DNA from: Lentisphaerota bacterium
GTDB lineage: Bacteria > Verrucomicrobiota > Lentisphaeria > Victivallales > Victivallaceae
Assembly (NCBI GenBank): GCA_015061575.1
Contig: SUWF01000010.1
Location: forward strand, 16,261 to 80,260
Length of the DNA: 64,000 nucleotides
Reading direction: 5' to 3'
Part shown: positions 44,268 through 52,177 of the stretch, piece by piece
How the letters are laid out: each line of letters begins with the position of its first letter
Position numbering within the stretch: position 1 is the first letter of the stretch
Position numbers and translations under genes: made by a program
The notes under the pieces: generated by a model
The model's database searches: none
Told to the model about the DNA's origin: nothing
Seen by the model: the letters and a program-made list of their open reading frames with translations, nothing else

Positions 44268-45298
44268 AAAAAGAGTTCCCAGAAAAATTGCCGGATCGGC
44301 CGTGACGGTATATCCAGCTCCACATAGGCACTGGCTCCGTGGGTGAAAAATTCTCCGGGCGGCGGATCCAGGATCTTTATCTGCACCGGAAAACGCTGGG
44401 GCAGATAAAACCACTCGTTTTCTTTGGCAACTTCCATCAAGCCGGTCTGGCGGGACATTTTGCGTCTTTCGGCGGCATAGCCGGTGTGTTCCACCAGCCC
44501 GTTGTAGACTTTGCCGGGGTGCTGCCACAGCCATATCCGGGCTTTTACCCCCGGTTTTATGGAGGATAATTCACTCTCTTTAAGATTGGCTTGCACATAC
44601 CAGACGGAGGTATCGACAAAACCGCACAGCACTTCGCCGGGGTGATAGTAACCGCCGGGAGTAACGGTCAGATTGGTTATATAACCGTCGGAAAAGGCTT
44701 TGACATCACTCAAGTCGTACCAGAGTTGAGCCAACTTCCGGGTGGAGTGCAGTTTTTTGAGTTGCGCTTCGACCATTGAGCATTGGTGCCGGACTTCTTC
44801 TGCGGCATATTTAAGTGCTTCATAACTGGCTTGCGATTCCTGAAGTGCCCGCAGCCGTTCTTCGGCATATTCGCCGGGGACGGCGGCACTTTTCAGCATA
44901 TTTTCAGCTTGCGTGTAAAGGTATTGGGCGTTTTTCAAACGGGCTTGAGCTTGTTTTTGTTCGGCGGCAATGCGTTTGAGTTTGGCGGTCAGGCTTTTCA
45001 GTTCGGCTTGCCGGGAAGATATTTCGCTTTCAGTTTCCCGAAGCTTCAAGCGATACGGCTCTTTGAAAACGGTAAAAAGTTTGTCGCCTTTTTTGACAAA
45101 CTGGTTGTTTTTTACATATATATCAGTGATGAATCCGGCCGTAAAGGGCGAAACCGGCCGCGTGTACGCAAAAACAAATGCGTTGGGCGTAAACGGTTTG
45201 AAGTGCCAGTAACACCAATAACTGCAGCCCAGCAGCAGCCAGAAGATCACCTGCAGACCCAACAGGTGGTTTTTCAAAAAATCGAACAATTTTTTCAT
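44258..45298 (-). CDS. HlyD/EmrA-type membrane fusion protein
   Basis: A 346-residue periplasmic adaptor. One N-terminal membrane helix (about 13-32) is followed by the first lipoyl half (VSPFTAGFITDIYVKNNQFVKKGD), a long alpha-hairpin coiled coil (about 80-185), the second lipoyl half (DGYITNLTVTPGGYYHPGE) and a beta-barrel. It links the FUSC inner-membrane protein encoded just upstream (4-bp ATGA overlap) to the TolC protein just downstream (10-bp overlap). This order resembles the aaeAB and mdtNOP type of aromatic-acid exporters. Confidence 0.88.
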   Translation of the reverse strand: MKKLFDFLKNHLLGLQVIFWLLLGCSYWCYWHFKPFTPNAFVFAYTRPVSPFTAGFITDIYVKNNQFVKKGDKLFTVFKEPYRLKLRETESEISSRQAELKSLTAKLKRIAAEQKQAQARLKNAQYLYTQAENMLKSAAVPGEYAEERLRALQESQASYEALKYAAEEVRHQCSMVEAQLKKLHSTRKLAQLWYDLSDVKAFSDGYITNLTVTPGGYYHPGEVLCGFVDTSVWYVQANLKESELSSIKPGVKARIWLWQHPGKVYNGLVEHTGYAAERRKMSRQTGLMEVAKENEWFYLPQRFPVQIKILDPPPGEFFTHGASAYVELDIPSRPIRQFFWELFLWQ

Positions 45299-46284
45299 GT
45301 TGCTGCTGCCCGGCTGCCGGAAAAATCTGCTGTAATTTTTTCGATCGTCAGCAATACTGCTGCTCCAATGGCCGTCGCCAGCGTGCGGCCAAGTAAAAGC
45401 TGCCGGAAATCAAAGCTGCAGCTGATTCCGCTCATCCAGTCGGCATACACTGTGAACGCAAACATGAAAAACAAACTGAACGCAAAAAAATCATGCCGGT
45501 AATAGAGCATAAAAAATCCCGCCGCTGCGATCACTGGCATAAAATAGGCCAAACGGTGATCCAGCATGACCGCAGTTCCGGAATAGAGTCCGCCCAGAAA
45601 AATTCCGGCCGGAACCGAAAAGATCCGCTGCCGCACCAGACTGATACTGCTTTCGTGCGGCTGCCGGATCATGTAGATGAAAATAACCGTCAGCACGATC
45701 CAGATACTTTGCGGCAGCGGCAGAGATTTGTATAAAAAAGCAGTACAGAAAATGGTCCAGCTTTCCAGTGCCGCCGCTGGTTTGGACAAAAACCGGTCAG
45801 GCTGGACAGTTGCCGGACTGGAACTTTTTACGGCCGCTGACCAACTTATGAGCCAGGCCGCCGCTCCGGCAATAACTATATCAACACAGCGTCCGGCAGC
45901 GGCCGCTGCCCCCGGTGCGGCAGTATAAGCAAGAAATCCGGTCAGCAAAACCAGATGCGCCGAATCCGCCGGCATGGTTCGCAAAATTATCCAGCCGGCC
46001 GTAACGGGCAGAAGTACGCTCAAAAGCAGTCCGTGATTGCTCGCTCCGACAATGTATTGCAGCAGCGCAGCGGCAGTTGTCAAGTTAACAATGGTGCGGA
46101 GTTTGGCCGCTGCCGGAGTTGTTTTCAGCACTCTTACTGCCGAAAGGGCCGCAAAAACCACGATCAGCAGATTGCCCTCCTGCATACGCAAATACGCCCA
46201 CAGAAACGCCGCAGCCAATGCCGCTGCCAGCAACAAAAAAGTACGGCACACAGCCTGATGAAATCCATCTGATAATTTTGCCAT
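45295..46284 (-). CDS. FUSC-family inner-membrane transporter component
   Basis: A 329-residue membrane protein with two blocks of hydrophobic helices (about 10-140 and 190-315) around a short cytosolic stretch, as in the FUSC/aromatic acid exporter families (AaeB, YccS), though shorter than AaeB (655). SIWIVLTVIFIYMIRQPHESSISLVRQRI resembles the second FUSC repeat. An upstream in-frame TTG at 46329 is not preferred; the ATG at 46284 has CAGG upstream. It starts the efflux operon with HlyD and TolC genes, probably exporting a weak acid or a drug. Confidence 0.75.
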   Translation of the reverse strand: MAKLSDGFHQAVCRTFLLLAAALAAAFLWAYLRMQEGNLLIVVFAALSAVRVLKTTPAAAKLRTIVNLTTAAALLQYIVGASNHGLLLSVLLPVTAGWIILRTMPADSAHLVLLTGFLAYTAAPGAAAAAGRCVDIVIAGAAAWLISWSAAVKSSSPATVQPDRFLSKPAAALESWTIFCTAFLYKSLPLPQSIWIVLTVIFIYMIRQPHESSISLVRQRIFSVPAGIFLGGLYSGTAVMLDHRLAYFMPVIAAAGFFMLYYRHDFFAFSLFFMFAFTVYADWMSGISCSFDFRQLLLGRTLATAIGAAVLLTIEKITADFSGSRAAAT

Positions 46285-46389
46285 AAAAAACCTGAAAATG
46301 CCAGCAGATAATACTGTACTGAACCTCAACTTATCGATGTATTTTCAGACAATATTTTCCGCCGGACGTTCCCGGTTTCCGGTCAATTA

Positions 46390-46433
46390 CAGCAAAAGAA
46401 AACTGCTGCAAAACATTTATGTCTTGCAGCAGT
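46390..46433 (-). terminator. Intrinsic terminator after the ceramidase-like gene at 46458
   Basis: On the minus strand ACTGCTGCAAGACAT pairs with TTTTGCAGCAGT, followed by TTTCTTTTG. Confidence 0.7.
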
Positions 46434-46457
46434 CGGGAGCGGTTTATATTTTTATAC

Positions 46458-47765
46458 TCAGAAAGCTTTGAGTGCAGCTATTGCCGCTTCGATCACCCGG
46501 TCGCCGGTATCGGGATTCCAGATGGTGCCATTGTCGGTTTCGTAGCCGCCTTTGGGAAAGTCTTCGGCGGTCGGCAGATAACACTCATAACCGCCGGTGC
46601 AGCTGGCGATCACCGCTTCCGGGTAAGCAGCCCGGATCTTTTGGCCGATGATGGTCAGCACTTCAAAAGGCAGCCCAACCAGTACCCGGTCACCCAGCTG
46701 CATAAGCTGGATTGCCACGTTGCCTTCGGCACCGTTGAATTCATAGAACATACTGCGCAGCATACCACTCATGTAAAATTCCCGGGTGTAATTCGGGAGC
46801 TTTTTACCTTTTTCGAGTTCGGCCTCCCAAGTTGCATCCAGCTCGGCGGCGGTTTTGCCTTTGAGCTGATCAGAATAAAGCGTTATGGGGGCAGTGGCGG
46901 TTTTCAATTCAAAATCGGTGGTGTTTCTGAAAGTACGTTCCGCCAGCCGGATTGAGGAGGCCATCATCGCCCCGATATCTTTGCGGGATTCGCCATTGCG
47001 GCGCATGGGCACTACATCGCCGGCCGTACCCAGAATAAAGAATGCCGGACAGCCCAGCATTTCTTTGACATACTGCTTGAAGTACCCCGGATAGTCCGCC
47101 GAAATACCGTAGAAATTGTATCCGCCGGTGACCGGATGGCAGCCGTAACGGGCCAGTACGCCTTTGGGAGCTTTGCCGTGCATGAATTTCCAGACATGCA
47201 GCACGGTGTCAATTTCGCTGAAGTTGTATTTTTCCGGATCCGGCGGATAGACGTAATTGGTGGTAACTCCGCCATCTTCTTTGCGCACTGTGCGGCGGTT
47301 GAACGCTACGCCGGAAAGCGGAATATCGGCCTGCAGCAGCTGCACTTCTTCCATATCAGCCAGGGCATGATCAACGGCAGCCAGAATTTTTTTCATGAAA
47401 AAGGCTGCAAATTTTTCGTCCGCCGGATAACAGCCCTGCGGCAGTTCGCCATCTTTGAAATAGACCGTATAGCCGGACGGACTGGGGGCAAAGTGCGTGT
47501 GCGAGGCACTGATCATGATATTGGGATAAGTTATACCGGTACGTTCAGCGATCGCCTGATTGATCTTGAGGATCTCCGGATATTCGATTCCCAGCATATC
47601 CACTGTAATGATCAGGCTTTTTTTGTTGTTCTGTTCCAACGCAATGACGCCGACTTCGATATTTTCTTCGACTTCATCGGTCAGGCGGTTTCTGCTGGCG
47701 TAACCGTGGATATACGTCGGCCAGGCGGGCGTGATATCGGATTTTGCGCAACCCATTTTCAACAT
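46458..47765 (-). CDS. Neutral/alkaline ceramidase-family hydrolase-like protein, copy 1 (no catalytic serine)
   Basis: A 435-residue protein with the N-terminal fold of neutral/alkaline ceramidases: GCAKSDITPAWP, then the zinc pair H89-x-H91 in ASHTHFAP, a third histidine H210 in YGCHPVTGG, a C-terminal glutamate in LPFEVLT, and GGYECYLPTAEDFPKGGYE. The nucleophile motif NxGDVSPN of true ceramidases reads GTAGDVVPM here (Val at the Ser position, 252). There is no signal peptide, so it is probably cytosolic. The substrate is unknown. AAAGGG precedes the ATG. Paralogues are at 47938 and 54012. Confidence 0.8.
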   Translation of the reverse strand: MLKMGCAKSDITPAWPTYIHGYASRNRLTDEVEENIEVGVIALEQNNKKSLIITVDMLGIEYPEILKINQAIAERTGITYPNIMISASHTHFAPSPSGYTVYFKDGELPQGCYPADEKFAAFFMKKILAAVDHALADMEEVQLLQADIPLSGVAFNRRTVRKEDGGVTTNYVYPPDPEKYNFSEIDTVLHVWKFMHGKAPKGVLARYGCHPVTGGYNFYGISADYPGYFKQYVKEMLGCPAFFILGTAGDVVPMRRNGESRKDIGAMMASSIRLAERTFRNTTDFELKTATAPITLYSDQLKGKTAAELDATWEAELEKGKKLPNYTREFYMSGMLRSMFYEFNGAEGNVAIQLMQLGDRVLVGLPFEVLTIIGQKIRAAYPEAVIASCTGGYECYLPTAEDFPKGGYETDNGTIWNPDTGDRVIEAAIAALKAF

Positions 47766-47828
47766 TTTTTTACCCTTTCATATTAAAAATCGCTCTATTA
47801 TTTGAGCTTGTATTAGCTTGTACAGTTT

Positions 47829-47856
47829 AATTTAGTCTTGAAATTTGTTTTGTCAA
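47829..47856 (-). promoter_or_regulatory. Promoter between the two tandem ceramidase-like genes
   Basis: On the minus strand: TTGACA, a 16-bp spacer and TAAATT. Downstream, the leader has the direct repeat ACAAGCT twice (10 bp apart, about 47805-47821). Confidence 0.55.
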
Positions 47857-47860
47857 GTGT

Positions 47861-47908
47861 AAAAAAGCCGGAGGAGAGTTTTTTCTATGGAAAAATGTTC
47901 TCCTCCGG
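47861..47908 (-). terminator. Intrinsic terminator after the ceramidase-like gene at 47938
   Basis: On the minus strand CCGGAGGAGA and TCTCCTCCGG form a perfect 10-bp stem, with CTTTTTT after it. Confidence 0.82.
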
Positions 47909-47937
47909 ATTTTCAGTTTCCTGAATTTGCAAAAATG

Positions 47938-49248
47938 TTATTGCTTTAATTGCGAGATCAATTCAATGGCCGCATCGACAAATTTTTTGCCGGTATCGTG
48001 CGTAAGGCTGGTGCCGACAGTGGTTTCGTAGCCGCCTTTGGGGGCATCTTCGGGCATAAAAACATATCCGGTGCCGCCGCCGGAGTAGCCGACAACGACT
48101 GCTTCGGGATGCTCTTGGGCGATGTTTTGGCCGATGTCGGTCAAAACGTCAAAGGGCAGACAGACCAGAAATTTGCTGCCCAGCTGGATGATCTGCAGCG
48201 GCAAGTCGCCTTCGGAGCCCTGCCAGTTGTTATACAAATTGTACAAGCGCCCGGCCAGATAAAAATCCTGATCGTAACCGCGCTCTTTGGCCTGAACGGC
48301 CGTAAGCGCTTTTTGATACATAGTTTGCACATCGTCGTTGGTTTTGCCGACCAGATCCGGAGCAGTGACTTTGATATTTCTGCTGATACTTTTGAGCTGG
48401 AAATCCGGCGCCGGTTTGAATGTGCGTGCAGCAAGTTTTACAGCGTTGGCCATCACTTCGCCAATATCCTGCCGGCTGGTGCCGTTGCGCTGCAGGGGTA
48501 CTACATCACCTGCGGTACCATTCATGAAAAAGGCCGGACAAGCCATTTTGCTCAGTATTGAGCGGCGGAATGCACCGGGAAAGTCCGCCGAAATGGCGTT
48601 ACCGTCGTACCCGCCGGTGACAGCGTGACAGCTGAAACGCACCAGCACCGCTTTGGTGTGAGTTCCGCGCATAAACTTCCACATATACATAGTTGGATCG
48701 ATGGGCGAAAAGTCGTAATTTTCGGGATCCTGCGGGTAGATGTAGTTGGTCGTTACCAAACCATCGGATTTGCGGACTGTGCGGCGGTTGAATACCACGC
48801 AAGGCAAAGCTGCTTCGCTTTGGAAAAGTTCAACTTCTTCCAAATCGCCGAGGGCCTGAGCGATGGCGGGCATCACCCGTTCCAGCCAGAAATCCCGATA
48901 GTCGTCAGCTGGATAGATACCGCAGGGCATACCACCGGCGGAGGCAACGACAAAATTGTTTATTTCGGGGGCAAAATGAGTGTGACTGCAAGCTATGACC
49001 ACATCTTGCGGAGCAATCGAATAGAGTTCATGGATCTTGTTTTTGACCATAACGCAGCTTTCTGCGCTCATGCCCAGACTGTCGAGGGTAATGATCAGCT
49101 GCCGCCGGCCTGGCTGCTCAAGGGCGATGATCCCGGCTTCGATCGGGTCTTCCACTTTGTCGGTCAGTTCCGTGCGGCTGGCGTATCCGCGAAGAAAGCA
49201 TTTGAATCCCGGCGTAATATCTGCCCGGGAGCATCCCATTTTCAACAT
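47938..49248 (-). CDS. Neutral/alkaline ceramidase-family hydrolase-like protein, copy 2 (no catalytic serine)
   Basis: A 436-residue protein, closest to the gene just downstream, which it matches along its whole length (MLKMGCSRADITPGF, CSHTHFAPE, SCHAVTGGYDGN, GTAGDVVPLQRNG, PFDVLTDIGQ, PKGGYETTVGTS). Zinc-ligand histidines are kept; the glutamate of the PFE motif is Asp (PFDVL), and Val replaces the ceramidase Ser. There is no signal peptide. AAGGAG precedes the ATG. Each of the two tandem genes has its own promoter and terminator, so they may be used under different conditions. Confidence 0.8.
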   Translation of the reverse strand: MLKMGCSRADITPGFKCFLRGYASRTELTDKVEDPIEAGIIALEQPGRRQLIITLDSLGMSAESCVMVKNKIHELYSIAPQDVVIACSHTHFAPEINNFVVASAGGMPCGIYPADDYRDFWLERVMPAIAQALGDLEEVELFQSEAALPCVVFNRRTVRKSDGLVTTNYIYPQDPENYDFSPIDPTMYMWKFMRGTHTKAVLVRFSCHAVTGGYDGNAISADFPGAFRRSILSKMACPAFFMNGTAGDVVPLQRNGTSRQDIGEVMANAVKLAARTFKPAPDFQLKSISRNIKVTAPDLVGKTNDDVQTMYQKALTAVQAKERGYDQDFYLAGRLYNLYNNWQGSEGDLPLQIIQLGSKFLVCLPFDVLTDIGQNIAQEHPEAVVVGYSGGGTGYVFMPEDAPKGGYETTVGTSLTHDTGKKFVDAAIELISQLKQ

Positions 49249-49293
49249 TGCTCAACTCCTTGTCGGTCGGGTTGAAAATACTTTTACGATAAA

Positions 49294-49333
49294 AAAACTG
49301 CCTTGTTTGTAATATAACATTCAAGGCAGTTTT
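49294..49333 (-). terminator. Intrinsic terminator after hslO
   Basis: On the minus strand AAAACTGCCTTG and CAAGGCAGTTTT form a perfect 12-bp stem, followed by TTT. Confidence 0.85.
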
Positions 49334-49356
49334 GTCAAATTTGTTTTCCTGTCGGA

Positions 49357-50259
49357 TCAGAAAAAATCATCCCGTTTGAATTTATAACTCCGGCGGCAGA
49401 AATTGCATTTGATCTCCGGATTGGGACGTTCCTCAAAAAGTTTCTGCAAATCATCTTTGCCCAGCACAGTCATCGCCCGGCGCATGGATTCTTCGCTGCA
49501 GCGGCACTGCCAGCGGGGCTTGACGCCGGTGGTGAATACGCACTTTCCGGGGTCGAAGTCTTCTATATTTGCTTCGTAAGCCAGGGCGGTCAACAGCTCT
49601 TTCATGCTCTTTTCCGGCTCGTTGGCTATATCAAGCTTCTGGCGCAGTTCGCTGGCGGTCGTTCCGTGAATGGCGTTACGCAGCGTGCCGAAAATTTCCA
49701 GATCGCAATCGGGCATGGCCTGCAGCATCAATGCGGACATGCGCTTGACCGGGTGCAGCGGATCGGCTTGAAATTCCACCCAGGTGCGGATTTCGGTTTC
49801 CAGCTGGTTGCTCACGCAAAAGAAAAACGCCAGATCGCTGGCCGGATCCGCCAGCGGCGCCCGGGTCTGCCCGGAGTTTATGATCCGGCCGGAGGCATCG
49901 GAGCTTGTTACATAGACCATGCCGTCGTTGTCGCCGTAAAGCGCACCGATTTCGGCGGGGCTGCCATCCAGCGGGTGCGGTGCAAAGGGTACGCCGCGAA
50001 TGCTGCCGTCGGAGGCGGCTTCGATGATCATGCCCCGCAAGGTGCCGGGGTATTCAAAACGGATGGAAAAACGTTCATTTTCATCAAGCATGGCAGTTGC
50101 CGCTGCCGCTGCGCTCAAGGCTCCGGCAAAAGCCATGGCCGCTGCCGGGTCGGTATCGTGAATAGTGATTCCGGAGTTGACCAGCGTGGTGGTTTCCACC
50201 CAGACGGCGCGTACGTTCAAATTTGAGTGTAAACCGCGAATTAGGCAATCCTGTTCCAT
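49357..50259 (-). CDS. hslO: Redox-regulated chaperone Hsp33
   Basis: A 300-residue cytosolic holdase activated by oxidation. The C-terminal zinc switch has CRC (in WQCRCSEE) and CNFC (in IKCNFCRRSY), the CxC and CxxC pairs of the family. The N-terminal substrate domain has GTLRGMIIEA and HPVKRMSALMLQAMP. The ATG at 50259, 8 bp after GGAG, is preferred over one four codons upstream. It follows the NifU-type gene on the same strand. Confidence 0.93.
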   Translation of the reverse strand: MEQDCLIRGLHSNLNVRAVWVETTTLVNSGITIHDTDPAAAMAFAGALSAAAAATAMLDENERFSIRFEYPGTLRGMIIEAASDGSIRGVPFAPHPLDGSPAEIGALYGDNDGMVYVTSSDASGRIINSGQTRAPLADPASDLAFFFCVSNQLETEIRTWVEFQADPLHPVKRMSALMLQAMPDCDLEIFGTLRNAIHGTTASELRQKLDIANEPEKSMKELLTALAYEANIEDFDPGKCVFTTGVKPRWQCRCSEESMRRAMTVLGKDDLQKLFEERPNPEIKCNFCRRSYKFKRDDFF

Positions 50260-50317
50260 GTAAATCTCCAAAAAAATTGTTGGGCAGCGAGGTGTTCAAA
50301 AACGATGCTGAAAAACA

Positions 50318-50353
50318 GCAAAAATGCCATGCAGCAACTGCTGTACGGCATTT
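50318..50353 (-). terminator. Hairpin after the NifU-type gene
   Basis: On the minus strand AAATGCC pairs with GGCATTT around an inner GCAG/CTGC stem, followed by TTGCTGTTTTTC. It separates the NifU-type gene from hslO. Confidence 0.6.
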
Positions 50354-50385
50354 AAACAGACCTCTGAACTTGAACTGTTGTTGCG

Positions 50386-50616
50386 TTACAGAACCCGTTC
50401 GATGGTGATTTCCGGATCGATTTCTTCACGCAGCACCCGTTCCAGACCGTTTTTGATGGTCATGGTAGCGTGGGGACAGCCGCCGCAGGCGCCGCGGAGC
50501 TTGAGCCGCACGAGTTTGTCTTCGATAGATACGATTTCCAAATCTCCGCCGTCAGCTTGCAGGAATTGACGCATTTCATTGAGCCGGGCGGTGATTTTAT
50601 CAGCTAAATTTTCCAT
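50386..50616 (-). CDS. NifU C-terminal-domain Fe-S cluster scaffold/carrier protein
   Basis: A 76-residue single Nfu domain. The cluster-binding CxxC is in GACGGCPHATMTIK, preceded by LQADGGDLEIV. Such proteins carry 4Fe-4S clusters to apo-enzymes; NadA in this window would be one potential client. It starts 128 bp from the divergent DUF1805 gene. Confidence 0.92.
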   Translation of the reverse strand: MENLADKITARLNEMRQFLQADGGDLEIVSIEDKLVRLKLRGACGGCPHATMTIKNGLERVLREEIDPEITIERVL

Positions 50617-50744
50617 TTTTTATTTGCCTTTTCGGTTAAAAGTGTTATCTTTATCTGAAATCGATGTTTATTAAACATTGTATTTAAAGTAACCGCATTG
50701 CAGCGGCAATGCAAATTTTTCAAAATAATTTTGTGGAAAAAAAT

Positions 50745-51029
50745 ATGAATAACTCCATTGAAATCGACGGTGCCGTTTTTTGCGGTGCGGCAATCCCGAC
50801 TCCTAACGCTACTTTGCTGGTCATCAGCGGCAAAAACGGTCTGCTCGGCTGCGGATATTTGAGCGTGGCTACAGCCAATAAACTGGGCGATGCGCTGGCA
50901 ATTGTGCGGGGCGTGAGCAATTATGATGATATGCTGTCAGTTAGTGTGTGCGAAGTATCTGATGCTGCCGCAGCTTTGGGCGTGAGTGTGGGCATGAGCG
51001 GAAAAGATGCCCTCAAGCTTATGAAATAA
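50745..51029 (+). CDS. DUF1805 (YunC-like) protein
   Basis: A 94-residue protein. PTPNATLLVISGKNGLLGCGYLS and a C-terminal AAALGVSVGMSGKDALKLM match the DUF1805 family (Bacillus YunC), whose function is unknown. The ATG at 50745 after TGTGGAAAA is preferred over the in-frame ATG at 50709. Its stop is followed within 15 bp by pdxB, so coupling is likely. Confidence 0.82.
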   Translation: MNNSIEIDGAVFCGAAIPTPNATLLVISGKNGLLGCGYLSVATANKLGDALAIVRGVSNYDDMLSVSVCEVSDAAAALGVSVGMSGKDALKLMK

Positions 51030-51044
51030 TTGCCTGGAACGATC

Positions 51045-52172
51045 GTGAAAGTTATTGCTGACGACAAAATACCTTTTCTGAAAGGTGTGCTGGAAAGTGC
51101 CGGGGTAAGCGTTGAATATATTCCCGGAGCCGAAACCACTGCCGAAACAGTGCGCAATGCCGATGCCCTTATAACCCGTACCCGCACCAAATGCAATCAA
51201 GCGTTGCTGGCAGGTTCGCAGGTCAGATTTATTGCCACTGCTACGATCGGTTTTGATCATATCGATACGGAGTATGTTGAAAAACAAAATATCGTATGGA
51301 CCAATGCTCCCGGCTGCAACTCCGGCAGTGTGGCGCAATATATGGCTTCGCTGCTTTTGAATCTGGCTGTGCAGAAATCTTTTGCTTTGAGCGATAAAGT
51401 TCTGGGCGTAGTGGGCGTAGGGCATGTCGGCAAAAAAGTTGCCGCTGTCGGAGAAGCTCTGGGCATGAAAGTGCTGCTTAACGATCCGCCCCGGGCCCGG
51501 GCAGAGGGCAAAAAAGGGTTTGTAGAGCTTGATGAAATCATTGAACAAGCCGATATAATCACACTGCATGTGCCGTTGGAATACAACTCCAGCGATCCGA
51601 CTTATCATCTGGCGGATGCTGCTTTGATCGGGCGGTTGCGTCCGACGCAGTATCTGATCAACGCTTCCCGGGGGGAAGTTGTGGATAACGTTGCCTTGCG
51701 TGAAGCGCTGAAGGGTGGCAAACTTGCTGGCGGCGCATTGGATGTCTGGGAAAATGAACCGGCGATCGATCTGGAACTTATGGAGCTGCTGGATTTTGCC
51801 ACGCCGCACATTGCCGGATATTCTACCGACGGCAAAGCCAACGGTACGGGTATGAGTGTTAATGCGCTGGCAAAATTTTTCCAGCTGCCGGGCGGTTTGG
51901 ATAAATGGTATCCAGGTAATGTGCCGCTGCCGGAGGTTACCAGTTTGACGGTTATGGAAAACGGCTCACAGGAAGAAAAACTGGCCCAAGTGGTCAATGC
52001 CAGCTACAACATCATTCGTGATACCGAAGCTTTGCGGAACGCTCCGGATAAATTCGAAAAGCTCCGGGGCACTTACCCGCTGCGCCGGGAGTTCCACAAC
52101 TTTACGGTAAAATGCAGCGATGTCAAGTTGGCTGGTATATTGCAGAAATTGGGCTTTAACTTGGAAAAATAG
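51045..52172 (+). CDS. pdxB: Erythronate-4-phosphate dehydrogenase
   Basis: A 375-residue D-isomer-specific 2-hydroxyacid dehydrogenase in pyridoxal phosphate synthesis. GVVGVGHVGKKVA is the NAD-binding loop, GFDHIDTEYVE and APGCNSGSVAQY are PdxB marks, and the catalytic Arg-Glu-His appear in NASRGEVVDN, a following Glu and TPHIAGYSTDGKANGT. The C-terminal dimerisation part is present. The start is a GTG at 51045 (MKVIADDK), with GGAA upstream, instead of the in-frame TTG at 51030. It implies the DXP-independent pdxB-type route to PLP. Confidence 0.92.
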   Translation: MKVIADDKIPFLKGVLESAGVSVEYIPGAETTAETVRNADALITRTRTKCNQALLAGSQVRFIATATIGFDHIDTEYVEKQNIVWTNAPGCNSGSVAQYMASLLLNLAVQKSFALSDKVLGVVGVGHVGKKVAAVGEALGMKVLLNDPPRARAEGKKGFVELDEIIEQADIITLHVPLEYNSSDPTYHLADAALIGRLRPTQYLINASRGEVVDNVALREALKGGKLAGGALDVWENEPAIDLELMELLDFATPHIAGYSTDGKANGTGMSVNALAKFFQLPGGLDKWYPGNVPLPEVTSLTVMENGSQEEKLAQVVNASYNIIRDTEALRNAPDKFEKLRGTYPLRREFHNFTVKCSDVKLAGILQKLGFNLEK

Positions 52173-52177
52173 ATCCT

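Noticed and set aside
43860..44534. 224-residue frame over the HlyD/TolC junction as a separate gene
   Set aside because: Only its middle part (from 44267) is meaningful, as the true N-terminus of the TolC protein before the A8 frameshift; the rest is out of frame.
46458..49248. Naming the tandem proteins ceramidases
   Set aside because: The fold fits but the GDVSPN nucleophile serine is replaced by Val and there is no secretion signal, so the activity name would be unsupported.
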